Below, piece after piece: positions 41,312 through 50,265 of a stretch of DNA of 64,000 nt. The notes under the pieces were generated by a model. It was given only the letters and a program-made list of their open reading frames with translations, was not told where the DNA came from and made no database searches. Location of the stretch: NCBI RefSeq assembly GCF_002261215.1, contig NZ_NEVS01000004.1, forward strand, positions 1,612,001-1,676,000. Reading direction: 5' to 3'. This stretch comes from Bordetella genomosp. 11 (lineage in GTDB: Bacteria; Pseudomonadota; Gammaproteobacteria; Burkholderiales; Burkholderiaceae_B). Position numbers and translations under genes: made by a program. The first letter of the stretch is position 1. Every line of letters begins with the position of its first letter.

Positions 41312-44041
41312 TCAGGCCACCTGCGGTATCGGCGCCGGATCCTGTCTTTCCGGCGTCCCCGCGGGCGCGTTCAGCGTGAGCGCGATGCGGATTTCCTCGC
41401 CCAGGCCATGCGGTTCGGCGATGAAGCCGCAGCGGCGAGCCAGCTCCAGCATGCCGCTGTTGTCCGCCATCACGGTGCCGACCAGCCGGCCAGTCCCCCG
41501 GCCCGAAAAATACTGGATCAGGCGTGTCATCAGCAGGGTTCCGAGACCGCGGTTCTTCAGGTCCGAGCGGACCATCAGCGCGAAGTCGGCCGATTCGTTG
41601 TCGGGATCGACGACGCCGCGAACCTCGCCCAGCATGGTCTCCTGCCCTTCGGCGCTTCGCCGGATCGCCACGAAGGCCATTTCGCGGTCGTAGTCCAGCT
41701 GCGCCATGCGGGCAAGCTCGCGATGCTGCAACTGGCGGATCATGCCGAAGAAGCGATGACGCACGTCATCCGGCGTCAGCGAAAGAAAGAAGCCGCGGTA
41801 CAAGTCCTCGTCTTCCGGCCTGGCGGGCCGGATAAGTACGGTGGAGCCGCCCCACTGCGCCCACTGTTCCAGGGCCGCGGGATAGGGCAGGATCGCCAGC
41901 CTGTCGGCCGCGGCGCCGGTATGGGCGCGCACCCGCATGCGCACATCCAGGGCAATCGTGCCCTGGGCGTCCGCCAGCAAGGGATTGATGTCCAGGCTCT
42001 CGACTTCCGGCAGATCGCACATCAGCTGCGACACCTGCGTTAGCACGCGATACAGCGCTTCATGGTCGACGGCGGGCCGGTCGCGATAGCCGGCCAGCAG
42101 GCTGGCCACCCGGGTGCGCGAGACCATGTCCCGGGCCAGGGGTTCGTTCAACGGCACCAGGCCCACGGCGCGATCCGCCAGCACCTCGACGGCGGTACCG
42201 CCCTGCCCGAACAGCACCACGGGGCCGAAAACGGGGTCCACCGCCGCGCCGACGATCAATTCGTGGGCCTGCGGACGACGCACCATCTTCTGGACCATGA
42301 ATCCCTCGATCGGCGCGTCGGGCCGCAGGGATGCGACCCGGCGCGTCATGGACTCGACCGCCAGGCGCACGTGGCCCGCGGTGTCCAGGTCCAGCGCCAC
42401 GCCACCGACGTCCGACTTATGGGAAATCGCCGGCGACAGGATCTTCACCACGACGGGAAAGCCCAGTTCCTCCGCGTGCGCGGCGGCCTGGCTGGCATCG
42501 CGGGCGATGCGCGTTTCGAGGACAGGGATGCCGTAGGCCGCGAGTACCGCCTTCGCCTCGGCGTCCGGCAGCAGGGTCTGCCCTTGCGCCAGCGCGCCGG
42601 CGACGACGGTCCTGGCCAGGTCCACATTGCGGTTTTCCGCGCGGCCGTCCTGCGACGGCGTTTCCATCAGCAGTGCCTGGTTGCGCCGATACTGCACGGC
42701 GTGCATGAACGCGCCTACGGCCTGTTCCGGCGTGTCGTAAGTGGGGATACCGGCCTTGCGGAAGCGCCTGCGCGCATGCGCCACGGCGTCGCCGCCCAGC
42801 CAGGCCGCGAATACATTGCGCGGCGCCCCCACGATATGCGGCTGCATGGCCGCCGCGATGTCCTCGCTGGAGACGATGGCGGTCGGCGCATGGATGAACA
42901 ATACCGCGTCGCTGCCGTGGTCGCGCTGCAGGATATCGATGGTATCGACATATCGGCTGACCGGCGCGTCGCCGACGATATCGACCGGATTCGCATGCGA
43001 CCATGTGGCGGGCAGCACCGCGTCCAGGGCTTGCAGGGTGGATGCTTCCAGGCTGGCGAGCTTGCCGCCGCCGAGCACCAGCGCGTCGGTCGCCATGACG
43101 CCCGCGCCGCCGCCGTTGGTCATGATGGCCAGGCGGTCGCCGCGCAGCGGCCGTGCGCGCGCCAGGGTCTCTACCGCATCGAACAGCTCGTCCGTGGTGT
43201 CCACGCGCAGCATGCCCGCGCGGCGGATGGCGGCGTCGTACACCAGGTCGGAGCCGGCCAGCGCGCCGGTATGCGTGGCCGCCGCGCGCGCGCCTTCGGG
43301 CACCCGGCCCGACTTGATCACGACCACGGGCTTGTTGCGCGCGGCGCGCCGGGCCGCCGACATGAATTTGCGCGCCGCGGTCACCGATTCGACATACAGC
43401 AGGATGGCGTTGGCTTCGGGGCTGTCGGCCAGGTAGTCGAGCAGGTCTCCCAGATCGACATCGGCGCTATCGCCCAGCGTGACGAAGTGCGAAAAGCCGA
43501 TGTTCCGGCTGTTGGACCAATCCAGCACCGCCGTGGCCAGCGCGCCGGATTGCGACACGAAGGCCAGCCGCCCGGGCAGCGCCATCGTGGGGGCGAAACT
43601 GGCGTTCAGTCCCAGGCCGGGTGTCAGCATGCCCAGGCAGTTCGGGCCCAGGATGCGCAGCAGGTGCGGCCGCGCGGCGTCCAGCATGGCCTGGCGCAGA
43701 TCGGGCTGCCCCGCGCCACCCTGCGCGGAAAGCCCGGCACTCAGCACGATGGCGGCCTTGGTGCCCTTGGCGCCCAGTTGCGCGATCAGGCCCGGAACGC
43801 TGGCCGCCGGCGTGCACAGAATGGCCAGGTCCGGCGCGGCCGGCAGTTCCGCGATCTCGCGGTGGCACGGTACGCCGCGCACCACGCAGTACTTGGGATT
43901 GACCGCGTAGATAGCGCCGCCGTAGCCGCCCTCGAGCAGATTGGAAAAGACCCGCGCGCCGACGGAATACGGCTGTTCCGATGCACCGACCACCGCCACC
44001 GAAGTGGGGTGGAAGAGCGCCCTTAGATTCCTGATGCTCAT
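41312..44041 (-). CDS. Acyl-CoA synthetase (NDP-forming)/GNAT protein acetyltransferase (Pat/PatZ-like)
   Basis: The 909-aa protein has a CoA-binding domain (SVAVVGASEQPYSVGARV), a succinyl-CoA-ligase-like domain with THTGALAGSD, an ATP-grasp domain (GFPVVVKILSPAISHKSDVG), and a C-terminal GNAT domain about 735-895 (LGEVRGVVDPDNESADFAL, RGLGTLLMTRLI). The layout matches YfiQ/PatZ/Pka lysine acetyltransferases, which acetylate acetyl-CoA synthetase. The catalytic-type His is kept (THTG), so ligase activity is possible. The start follows AGGA. It is divergent from an alcohol dehydrogenase. Confidence 0.87.
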   Translation of the reverse strand: MSIRNLRALFHPTSVAVVGASEQPYSVGARVFSNLLEGGYGGAIYAVNPKYCVVRGVPCHREIAELPAAPDLAILCTPAASVPGLIAQLGAKGTKAAIVLSAGLSAQGGAGQPDLRQAMLDAARPHLLRILGPNCLGMLTPGLGLNASFAPTMALPGRLAFVSQSGALATAVLDWSNSRNIGFSHFVTLGDSADVDLGDLLDYLADSPEANAILLYVESVTAARKFMSAARRAARNKPVVVIKSGRVPEGARAAATHTGALAGSDLVYDAAIRRAGMLRVDTTDELFDAVETLARARPLRGDRLAIMTNGGGAGVMATDALVLGGGKLASLEASTLQALDAVLPATWSHANPVDIVGDAPVSRYVDTIDILQRDHGSDAVLFIHAPTAIVSSEDIAAAMQPHIVGAPRNVFAAWLGGDAVAHARRRFRKAGIPTYDTPEQAVGAFMHAVQYRRNQALLMETPSQDGRAENRNVDLARTVVAGALAQGQTLLPDAEAKAVLAAYGIPVLETRIARDASQAAAHAEELGFPVVVKILSPAISHKSDVGGVALDLDTAGHVRLAVESMTRRVASLRPDAPIEGFMVQKMVRRPQAHELIVGAAVDPVFGPVVLFGQGGTAVEVLADRAVGLVPLNEPLARDMVSRTRVASLLAGYRDRPAVDHEALYRVLTQVSQLMCDLPEVESLDINPLLADAQGTIALDVRMRVRAHTGAAADRLAILPYPAALEQWAQWGGSTVLIRPARPEDEDLYRGFFLSLTPDDVRHRFFGMIRQLQHRELARMAQLDYDREMAFVAIRRSAEGQETMLGEVRGVVDPDNESADFALMVRSDLKNRGLGTLLMTRLIQYFSGRGTGRLVGTVMADNSGMLELARRCGFIAEPHGLGEEIRIALTLNAPAGTPERQDPAPIPQVA

Positions 44042-44153
44042 CTTGTATTCCTCTCCGGACCCGATCCAGGCGGACAGACCGTTGGTCGCCCGCCGGTTCG
44101 ACCCACCCTCCCGCTTCATGGGCCTACCTTCGCGCATAGGCCGCCGGGCGGTG

Positions 44154-44167
44154 TTGATCCAGGTCAA
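44154..44167. promoter_or_regulatory. FNR/ANR-type box between Pat gene and alcohol dehydrogenase
   Basis: TTGATCCAGGTCAA lies in the 208-base divergent region, centred about 89 bases from the dehydrogenase start and about 120 bases from the Pat start. The dehydrogenase is the better-spaced target. Confidence 0.68.
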
Positions 44168-44249
44168 CGACGCCGACCGTTCGCGCGGTAGCCTGGGTAT
44201 CGTTGTTTTCCGGCTTATTTTTTGCGGCGGCATCCGTCCGGGAGTCGAT

Positions 44250-45254
44250 ATGGAAGCGGAAGCGATGGTCTTGCATGCGCGCGGCGAACCGCTGCGCCAG
44301 GAACGGCGGCCCCTGCCCCAGCCGGCGGCGGGACAGGTGCGCATACGGGTCGAGGCATGCGGCATCTGCCGCACGGACCTGCATGTCGTGGATGGAGATC
44401 TGCCGCATCCGGCATTGCCCATCATTCCCGGACACGAGATCGTCGGCATCGTCGACGCCCTGGGCCCGGGCGTGACGGCGCCGGCGCCGGGAACGCGCGT
44501 GGGCGTGTCCTGGCTGGCGCATACCTGCGGACACTGCCCGTACTGCGGCCAGGGGCAGGAAAACCTGTGCGACAGGCCGCTGTTCACCGGCTATACCTTC
44601 GACGGTGGATTCGCCACGCATGCCCTGGCCGACGCCGCCTTCGTCTTTCCCCTGGCCAGACTGCACGATCCCGTGGCGGCCGCGCCGCTGATGTGCGCCG
44701 GGCTGATCGGCTGGCGCTGCCTGCGGGCAGCGCGCAATGCGCGGCATATCGGACTGTACGGGTTTGGCGCCGCGGCCCATATCCTGGCGCAGGTGTGCGT
44801 GTGGCAGGACCGGACGGTCTACGCGTTTACGCGGCCTGGCGACCTGGCCGCGCAGTCGCTGGCCCGGGACCTGGGCGCCAGCTGGGTCGGCGGCTCGGAC
44901 GAGATGCCGCCCCGGCCGCTGGATGCGGCCATCCTGTTCGCGCCCGTGGGCGCCCTGGTCCCCGCGGCCCTGGCGGCCGTGCGCAAGGGCGGCCGCGTGG
45001 TGTGCGGCGGCATACACATGAGCGACATCCCGGCTTTCCCCTATCGCCTGCTGTGGGAAGAGCGGGAAATCGTTTCCGTCGCCAACCTGGCACGCAAGGA
45101 CGGCGAGGAATTCCTGCGCTTCGCCGGCACCGCCCCGATCCGCATGCATACGACGGCCTATCCGCTGGCGGAGGCGAATCGCGCCCTGTCCGACCTGCGC
45201 GACGGGCGCCTGGTCGGCGCGGCCGTCCTGGTGCCGCCGAGCGCGGCCCGCTGA
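44250..45254 (+). CDS. Zinc-dependent alcohol dehydrogenase
   Basis: The 334-aa MDR-family enzyme has the catalytic zinc site (CGICRTDLHVVDG, GHEIVGIVDALG), the structural zinc cluster CGHCPYCGQGQENLC, and a Rossmann region (GLYGFGAAAHILAQV). The glycine motif is slightly atypical. It probably converts aldehydes to alcohols to regenerate NAD(P) during oxygen limitation, as AdhA does in Pseudomonas. The start follows GGGAG. Confidence 0.87.
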   Translation: MEAEAMVLHARGEPLRQERRPLPQPAAGQVRIRVEACGICRTDLHVVDGDLPHPALPIIPGHEIVGIVDALGPGVTAPAPGTRVGVSWLAHTCGHCPYCGQGQENLCDRPLFTGYTFDGGFATHALADAAFVFPLARLHDPVAAAPLMCAGLIGWRCLRAARNARHIGLYGFGAAAHILAQVCVWQDRTVYAFTRPGDLAAQSLARDLGASWVGGSDEMPPRPLDAAILFAPVGALVPAALAAVRKGGRVVCGGIHMSDIPAFPYRLLWEEREIVSVANLARKDGEEFLRFAGTAPIRMHTTAYPLAEANRALSDLRDGRLVGAAVLVPPSAAR

Positions 45255-45269
45255 TCCGGCAGCGCCGTA

Positions 45270-45752
45270 TCAGGCCGATGCCCCGGCCGGCGCCGCCTGT
45301 TCCGATTCCAGCAGGCGCACCAGCAGCACCGGCACGGCCGCGGTGCGCGCGACCAGTTCGGCGTCGCTGCCCATCAACAGGCGGTTGGCGCCCCGGCGTC
45401 CATGCGTGCCCATGACGATCACGTCGGCACCCCATTGCCGGGCGTGGTCGACGATGATTTCGGAAACGCGGCGGTCGTCGCATTCCTCCAGATGGCAATC
45501 GCAGGGCACGCCGCGCTGTTCCAGGAAATGCCGTGCCTCGGTCAGGATGCGATGTCCCGTACGCAACATGGAGGGATGCACCTGATGCACATAGACCTCC
45601 GGCCGCTCGAACCCGTTGCTATAGAGCAGCGTATCCAGTACATGAAGCAGGCGGATCTTCGCCTTGCATAGCGTGGCCAGCCTGGCGGCCTGCTCCAGCG
45701 CCCTCCTGCCGGTCTCGCTGCCGTCGACCGGCACCAGGATTTTGTCGTACAT
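45270..45752 (-). CDS. Universal stress protein (UspA family)
   Basis: The 160-aa single Usp domain starts MYDKILVPVDGSETGRRALE and ends with GTHGRRGANRLLMGSDAELV, the ATP-binding pattern. The start at 45752 follows AGGGGG. Its promoter region has an FNR/ANR box. It is convergent with the alcohol dehydrogenase. Confidence 0.9.
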   Translation of the reverse strand: MYDKILVPVDGSETGRRALEQAARLATLCKAKIRLLHVLDTLLYSNGFERPEVYVHQVHPSMLRTGHRILTEARHFLEQRGVPCDCHLEECDDRRVSEIIVDHARQWGADVIVMGTHGRRGANRLLMGSDAELVARTAAVPVLLVRLLESEQAAPAGASA

Positions 45753-45838
45753 AGCGCCCCCTCGGAAAAGGCATCGGCCCGCGTCCACACACGGCCGGAT
45801 TGCCTGTTTCCACTCTATCGGACGCGCTCGCCCCCGCC

Positions 45839-45852
45839 TTGATATGGGTCAA
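45839..45852. promoter_or_regulatory. FNR/ANR-type box upstream of usp (minus strand)
   Basis: On the coding strand it reads TTGACCCATATCAA, centred about 93 bases before the usp start. A -10-like TAGAGT occurs on the minus strand at 45812-45817. Confidence 0.7.
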
Positions 45853-45883
45853 CACCGCGCGAACGGCGGCGGCGAAGGGTCCG

Positions 45884-46546
45884 TCAGGAACGGATCTTCG
45901 CCATCAGCGCCTGTATCTCGCCCCTGCGGCCTTCGTCGGCGAGCTCGCGTCCCGGCCGCGGCGGCGCCTTGAGCGCTTTCTCCAGGTACGGCATCGCCTC
46001 GGCTTTGCGGTTCCTGTAGACGAGATAGTCGGCATAGAAGTAGTTCGGATCGATGCCGTTCGGATTCACCGCCAATGCCTGCTGCAACAGCGCCTCGGCC
46101 TTTTTGTTATCGCCGAATCCGATGGGCCAGCCCGGGACCTTGTAGTACAGGACGCCCAGGCTATTGAGGGCCGAGCCATCCAGGGCCTTGGGGTCGATCT
46201 TCATCGCCGTCTCGTACTCCGCCTTGGCCTGCTTCGCCAGGTCCAGCGCCCCAAGTCCGCCCTTGGCGCCGGCCCAGGAACTCAGGATGATGCCTTCCCA
46301 GATGTGCGGTTCCGCCCGGGCGGCATAGCGCTCGGTCAATGCATGGGCCTGCCGCGACAAGGCTTCGAATTTGGCGGCGCGGTCATCCTGCGGCGTCTTG
46401 TACTGGATGACGGCCCAGTCGTTCTGCAGCGTGCGGATGCCCTGGTCCAGGTCGGCCGGCTCGGCCCGCGCCGGCAGGCTCATTGCCAGCGTAGCGGCGG
46501 CCAACAGGGTGGCCGCCAGTCCGGCCCGTAGGAAACGTCGAATCAT
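45884..46546 (-). CDS. Secreted TPR-like protein
   Basis: The 220-aa protein has a Sec signal peptide (MIRRFLRAGLAATLLAAATL, cleavage near ARA). Tetratricopeptide-like helices follow (KQAKAEYETAMKIDPKALDG, KKAEALLQQALAVNPNGID, AMPYLEKALKAPP). It probably acts as a periplasmic scaffold. Its start overlaps the SDR stop (ATGA), making it the last gene of the hemolysin-family operon. Confidence 0.8.
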   Translation of the reverse strand: MIRRFLRAGLAATLLAAATLAMSLPARAEPADLDQGIRTLQNDWAVIQYKTPQDDRAAKFEALSRQAHALTERYAARAEPHIWEGIILSSWAGAKGGLGALDLAKQAKAEYETAMKIDPKALDGSALNSLGVLYYKVPGWPIGFGDNKKAEALLQQALAVNPNGIDPNYFYADYLVYRNRKAEAMPYLEKALKAPPRPGRELADEGRRGEIQALMAKIRS

Positions 46547-47358
46547 GAAGAGGCTCCGGGAGTTGGGTCGGAAGGTTTCAAGGCGCGGCGGTGCTTGGCA
46601 AAGGCGCCGTCCATCCATCCGGGAAAAAGGCTGTTCAGTCGCACGGCCAGGGCTTCGACCATGCCCACGTAGCGCTGGGGCGTCTCGTCGCGCAGCATCC
46701 GCACGAGGTCGCGCGCCACCGTGTCGGGCTTATCGCTGCGCGAGCCGGTCGCCCGGTTGAACGCGCGCACCTCGTTCGAATTGAATGGCGTGTCGATCGC
46801 CCGCGGCGCGTAGTACTGGACCCGCACGGGGGTGTCCGCCAGTTCGCGCCGCAGCGATTCGGTATAGACGCGCAGCGCCGCCTTGCTGGCGCCATAGGCG
46901 GAGAATCCGGGCACGCCCAGGCTGCCCAGGATCGAGCCGATATTGACGATCTGCGCCTGCTTGCGGGAGAGCAGTTGCGGCAGCATGCCCGCGATAAGCA
47001 GCATGGGCGCCAGGATGTTGGTCTCCACGACCTGCCGGGCGTGCGACGCCTGCAGGTCTTGCGCCCTGCCGAATGCCGCGACCGCGGCGTTATTGATCAG
47101 CACATTGCACTGGCGGGCGGCGGCCGCATCGATCAGGGCGGCGCGGCCCTGGTCGGTGGCGATGTCGACGACCAGGGCATCCACGCGCCACCGGTCGAAA
47201 GAGCCCGTGGCCAGCGCATGCGCCAGCGCCAGCAACGGCTCGGCCGTGCGCCCGACCAGCAGCACGCGCGCCCCCTCGTTCAGCAGTTGGCGGGCGATCG
47301 CGCTGCCCAGGCCGCCGGCCGCGCCGGTCAGTACCACCGATGCGTCGGTCGGCCTCAT
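46543..47358 (-). CDS. Short-chain dehydrogenase/reductase
   Basis: The 271-aa SDR has cofactor loop TGAAGGLGSAIARQLL, NNAAVAAFG and the catalytic Ser-Tyr-Lys (NIGSILGSLG, FSAYGASKAAL). The ~40-residue C-terminal tail is hydrophobic and basic (VRLNSLFPGWMDGAF) and may touch the membrane. It overlaps the genes on both sides by four bases. It probably reduces a keto or aldehyde intermediate of the operon's product. Confidence 0.87.
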   Translation of the reverse strand: MRPTDASVVLTGAAGGLGSAIARQLLNEGARVLLVGRTAEPLLALAHALATGSFDRWRVDALVVDIATDQGRAALIDAAAARQCNVLINNAAVAAFGRAQDLQASHARQVVETNILAPMLLIAGMLPQLLSRKQAQIVNIGSILGSLGVPGFSAYGASKAALRVYTESLRRELADTPVRVQYYAPRAIDTPFNSNEVRAFNRATGSRSDKPDTVARDLVRMLRDETPQRYVGMVEALAVRLNSLFPGWMDGAFAKHRRALKPSDPTPGASS

Positions 47359-48026
47359 TGGATCGCGCTCCCTTCCTGCGCGCGCGGCAGGCCGCGGAAG
47401 ATCGCGCCATAGAGGCGGTAGAACATATGCGCCGCGTGCAGCACCGCCGCCTGGTCCCCGGGGTCGTCCAGCCGGTTCATCAGTTCGGCGAAGTGCCGGG
47501 TATGTTCGCGGTCCAGCGTGCCGTGCGAGCGCAGATAGCTGAAGGCGGCCGCGGGCAATCCGAGGGCTTGCTGGATGCGGTCGGCGGCATTCAGGGCCAG
47601 GGCCACGCTGGTACCTTCCAGGACGTGAACCATGCCGAAGAAGCCGACGGGATTGTTCCTGGCGATCGTGTCATAGGCGTAGGCCACCATGACCTCGGTG
47701 TCCGGTCCCGGGTCGCTCTCGCGGATCGCATCGGCGTCTTCGCCCAGCGCGCGCAAATCGTTCAGGATCCACTCGTCGTGGCCCTGCTCTTCCTGGATGT
47801 ACTCGTCCAGCGCCTCGTGCATCCAGTCCAGCCGCGGCGGCATGCGGGCGCGGCAGGCCCGCATCAGCGGGACGGTATGCCGGACATGGTGATAGGCCTC
47901 GCGCAGGAAGGCGGCATACGCGGGCAGCGTGACCTGTCCGCGCAGGCAGTCCTGGATGATGGGGGTGTGCACCAGCGCGTCGCGGCTGGCGCCGGTATCG
48001 CTGACCAGTTTTTCGAAGAACGGCAT
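47355..48026 (-). CDS. Heme-oxygenase-like diiron/TenA-type redox enzyme
   Basis: The 223-aa all-helical protein of the TENA/PqqC-like superfamily carries likely iron ligands Glu80/His83 in EEQGHDEW, Glu137 in HVLEGTS, and His168, Asp172 and His175 in SHGTLDREHTRH. That pattern fits the heme-oxygenase-like diiron oxidase (HDO) group, which includes UndA, BesC and SznF-type enzymes that cleave C-C bonds or oxidise N. It sits 12 bases after the acyl-AMP ligase, so an activated fatty or amino acyl substrate is likely. Confidence 0.78.
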   Translation of the reverse strand: MPFFEKLVSDTGASRDALVHTPIIQDCLRGQVTLPAYAAFLREAYHHVRHTVPLMRACRARMPPRLDWMHEALDEYIQEEQGHDEWILNDLRALGEDADAIRESDPGPDTEVMVAYAYDTIARNNPVGFFGMVHVLEGTSVALALNAADRIQQALGLPAAAFSYLRSHGTLDREHTRHFAELMNRLDDPGDQAAVLHAAHMFYRLYGAIFRGLPRAQEGSAIQ

Positions 48027-48038
48027 GATGGCTCGGGG

Positions 48039-49514
48039 CTAAGGGTGCAGGTGTACGTCCAGGAAAAGATCGGCGTGCCGGGCCGCGATGGCATCGCGAC
48101 GCGGCCGCCCGTTCGGCGTGGCCATGCCGGACGCGAAGGAAAACTCCGCGCGGGCACGCATCCAGGCGCCGATGCGGGCGTAATCGGGAAGCAGCCGGTT
48201 CGCCCGGTCCACGCCGGCCTGCAGGGTGGCGTCATCGGTGCCCGGCAGCGGCCAGAGGACCGCGCCCAGCGCGGCCTGGCCTTCGCCCAGCACCACGGCG
48301 TGCGCAATGCCGGGCTGGCCGGCCAATTGCAGCTCGACCCATTCGGGCGACACGTTCCGGCCAAAGCCGGTGATCAACACGTTTTTCTTCCGGCCTTCGA
48401 TGTGCAGGAAACCCGCGTCGTCGATATGCCCCAGGTCGCCGGTCCGCAGCCATGCGTCGGCCGCCGGGGGCTGGCCGAGATAGCCGAGCGCATGGGTACC
48501 GGCGATCTCGATTTCGCCGTCGGGGGCGATGCGCACGCCGGCATGCGGCAACGGCCGCCCGGCGGATCCCGGGCTGTCCGCGCCGGGCAGGTTCAGCGTC
48601 TGGACGGAACAGGCTTCCGATAGGCCGTAGCCTTCATAGGCGGGCAGGCCCAGCGCGCGGGCCTGCAGCAGAAGCGGCGCCCCGACGGCGGCCCCGCCCA
48701 CGGCCATGAAACGCAGGCCCGCGGGCGCCTTCGCGCCGGTCGCGGCCAGCCAGCCGGCGTAAACGCGCAGCATCTGCGGCAGCACGATCGCGCTTTCGGC
48801 GCCGCAGGCCTGCAGCGCGCCGTGAAAGGCCGCCGCATCGAAACTGGACGAGCCGCGCAGCCCCACACGGGCGCCAGGATGCACGACGATGGCCGCGCCT
48901 TGTATCAAGGGGGCATAGACGCCAGCGATGTTTTCCAGCAGCACGGGAAGCGGCAAGGCCGTCATATGCCGCCGGATGCCCAGGGACGCGGTGGCCGCCG
49001 CGACACCGGCCGCCACGCCCAGCATTTCCCGCGCGCCCAGGCAGACGCCCTTGGGGTTGCCCGTCGATCCCGACGTGAAAGTGATCTTCGCCGTGCCCGG
49101 GTGTGCGGGTACGGCGGGCAGGCGCGGCCGATACACGCCCAGCGTGTCCGACCAGGACTCGCCCTCGCCGGGATCCAGCGCCGCAAGCGCGTCCTTCATC
49201 GAAGCGCCCGTTACCAGTGTGGAGGTGCCGGCGGCCGACATGGCGGCCCGCAGCTGCGCCGGCGTGAAGAACGGCGGCAGCGGCAAATGCACCAGGCCCG
49301 CGCGCAGGCACGCCAGGTCGTGGACCACCCAGTCGGCGCCGTTGTCCATCAGCGATGCCACGGCGCCGCCGCCCAGGGCGGCCAGGCGCCCGGCATGGGC
49401 CTCGACCCGGCGATTCAGCGTTTCGTAGCTGAGGTCGCCGGCCTCCGTGACCAGCGCCGTGTCGGCCGCGCGCCGCGCATCGGCCAGCAGCGCGAAAAAA
49501 TCCTCGACCTTCAT
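48039..49514 (-). CDS. AMP-binding acyl ligase (ANL superfamily)
   Basis: The 491-aa adenylate-forming enzyme has the P-loop TFTSGSTGNPKGV, YEGYGLSEACSVQ, LRTGDLGHID and the hinge GRKKNVLITGFGRNVSPEW. The terminal catalytic Lys region reads NGRPRRDAIAAR, with Arg where Lys is usual, so thioester formation may be altered. The start at 49514 overlaps the hemolysin-family gene stop. It probably activates a carboxylic acid for the pathway. Confidence 0.85.
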   Translation of the reverse strand: MKVEDFFALLADARRAADTALVTEAGDLSYETLNRRVEAHAGRLAALGGGAVASLMDNGADWVVHDLACLRAGLVHLPLPPFFTPAQLRAAMSAAGTSTLVTGASMKDALAALDPGEGESWSDTLGVYRPRLPAVPAHPGTAKITFTSGSTGNPKGVCLGAREMLGVAAGVAAATASLGIRRHMTALPLPVLLENIAGVYAPLIQGAAIVVHPGARVGLRGSSSFDAAAFHGALQACGAESAIVLPQMLRVYAGWLAATGAKAPAGLRFMAVGGAAVGAPLLLQARALGLPAYEGYGLSEACSVQTLNLPGADSPGSAGRPLPHAGVRIAPDGEIEIAGTHALGYLGQPPAADAWLRTGDLGHIDDAGFLHIEGRKKNVLITGFGRNVSPEWVELQLAGQPGIAHAVVLGEGQAALGAVLWPLPGTDDATLQAGVDRANRLLPDYARIGAWMRARAEFSFASGMATPNGRPRRDAIAARHADLFLDVHLHP

Positions 49515-50158
49515 GCGCCGTGCTCCCGGAAGCGTTCGAGTATGGTCTTCAGGTGCCCGGCGAAGACCTCGGGCCGGTGCGCGTAGTAGTCGCCCCAGTC
49601 CGCGCGTTCGCCCGCATCCAGCCGCATCTCGCTGGCGAGCGCCAGCGACCGGTGCGCCAGCCCCATCCGCGAGAACAGATGATGCAGTTCCGAGGTCAGC
49701 GTGCTGACGGCCCACTCATAGCCCTGCTGGTGCAGGTGCATCGCGAGCAAGGGAACCAGGCGCCGCCCGGCGCCCGGCCGCATCGCGGCGAAATGCCCCA
49801 CCTCGACGATGCGATGGCGCGCCACCGGCCTGCCGCCGTCGCCCAGGTATCGCTCCACCGGCGCGGACAGGTATCGTTCCAGGAACAGCGGGAAATAGGC
49901 ATCGCGATAGCCCGCCGCGGCCAGGATCTCGCCGTCGGCCTGCAGGCTGACGAGCACCGGCAGCGATTCCGTTATATTGGCCCCATATCGCTGCCGGTAC
50001 CGCTGGCAGATATAGGACTCGACGCGCTCGCGCAAAGGGTCGTTCAAATGATGCACGTGCAGCGCGGCGGCATCCGCTCGCCCGACCGTCGCTGTCGGCG
50101 ATGCGCCAGCGCCACGTGGTGTCCTGCGCCGCGGCATCAAAATATCCAGGCAATGCAT
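49511..50158 (-). CDS. Thermostable-hemolysin-family protein (T_hemolysin, acyltransferase-like)
   Basis: The 215-aa protein matches the Vibrio delta-VPH/T_hemolysin pattern: YGANITESLPVLVSL, AAGYRDAYFPLFLERYL and IVEVGHFAAMRPGAGR. The fold appears related to N-acyltransferase/autoinducer-synthase proteins, so synthase activity is more likely than direct haemolysis (inference). It is the first gene of a five-gene operon and is divergent from a two-component system. An internal Met at codon 8 is an alternative start. Confidence 0.8.
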   Translation of the reverse strand: MHCLDILMPRRRTPRGAGASPTATVGRADAAALHVHHLNDPLRERVESYICQRYRQRYGANITESLPVLVSLQADGEILAAAGYRDAYFPLFLERYLSAPVERYLGDGGRPVARHRIVEVGHFAAMRPGAGRRLVPLLAMHLHQQGYEWAVSTLTSELHHLFSRMGLAHRSLALASEMRLDAGERADWGDYYAHRPEVFAGHLKTILERFREHGA

Positions 50159-50200
50159 GTATGGTTTCCGATACTGTGCGGCGCAGCATAGGCGCCGAAC

Positions 50201-50216
50201 ATTAATCGAAAATTAA
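50201..50216. promoter_or_regulatory. Candidate OmpR-family operator (ATTAA-N6-ATTAA)
   Basis: Two ATTAA units repeat with an 11-base period in the 107-base divergent gap between the hemolysin-family operon and the response regulator. Direct repeats on one helical turn are typical of OmpR/PhoB/PmrA/QseB-type sites. It is the most AT-rich stretch nearby. Confidence 0.55.
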
Positions 50217-50265
50217 CGGACGCCGCGATGCTAAGCTGAGCAGGCTCGCGGCTCCAGGAATATGA

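Noticed and set aside
49511..50158. Calling this gene a secreted toxin because of the hemolysin family name
   Set aside because: There is no signal peptide or pore-forming motif, and the operon context is enzymatic. An acyltransferase-like role fits better.
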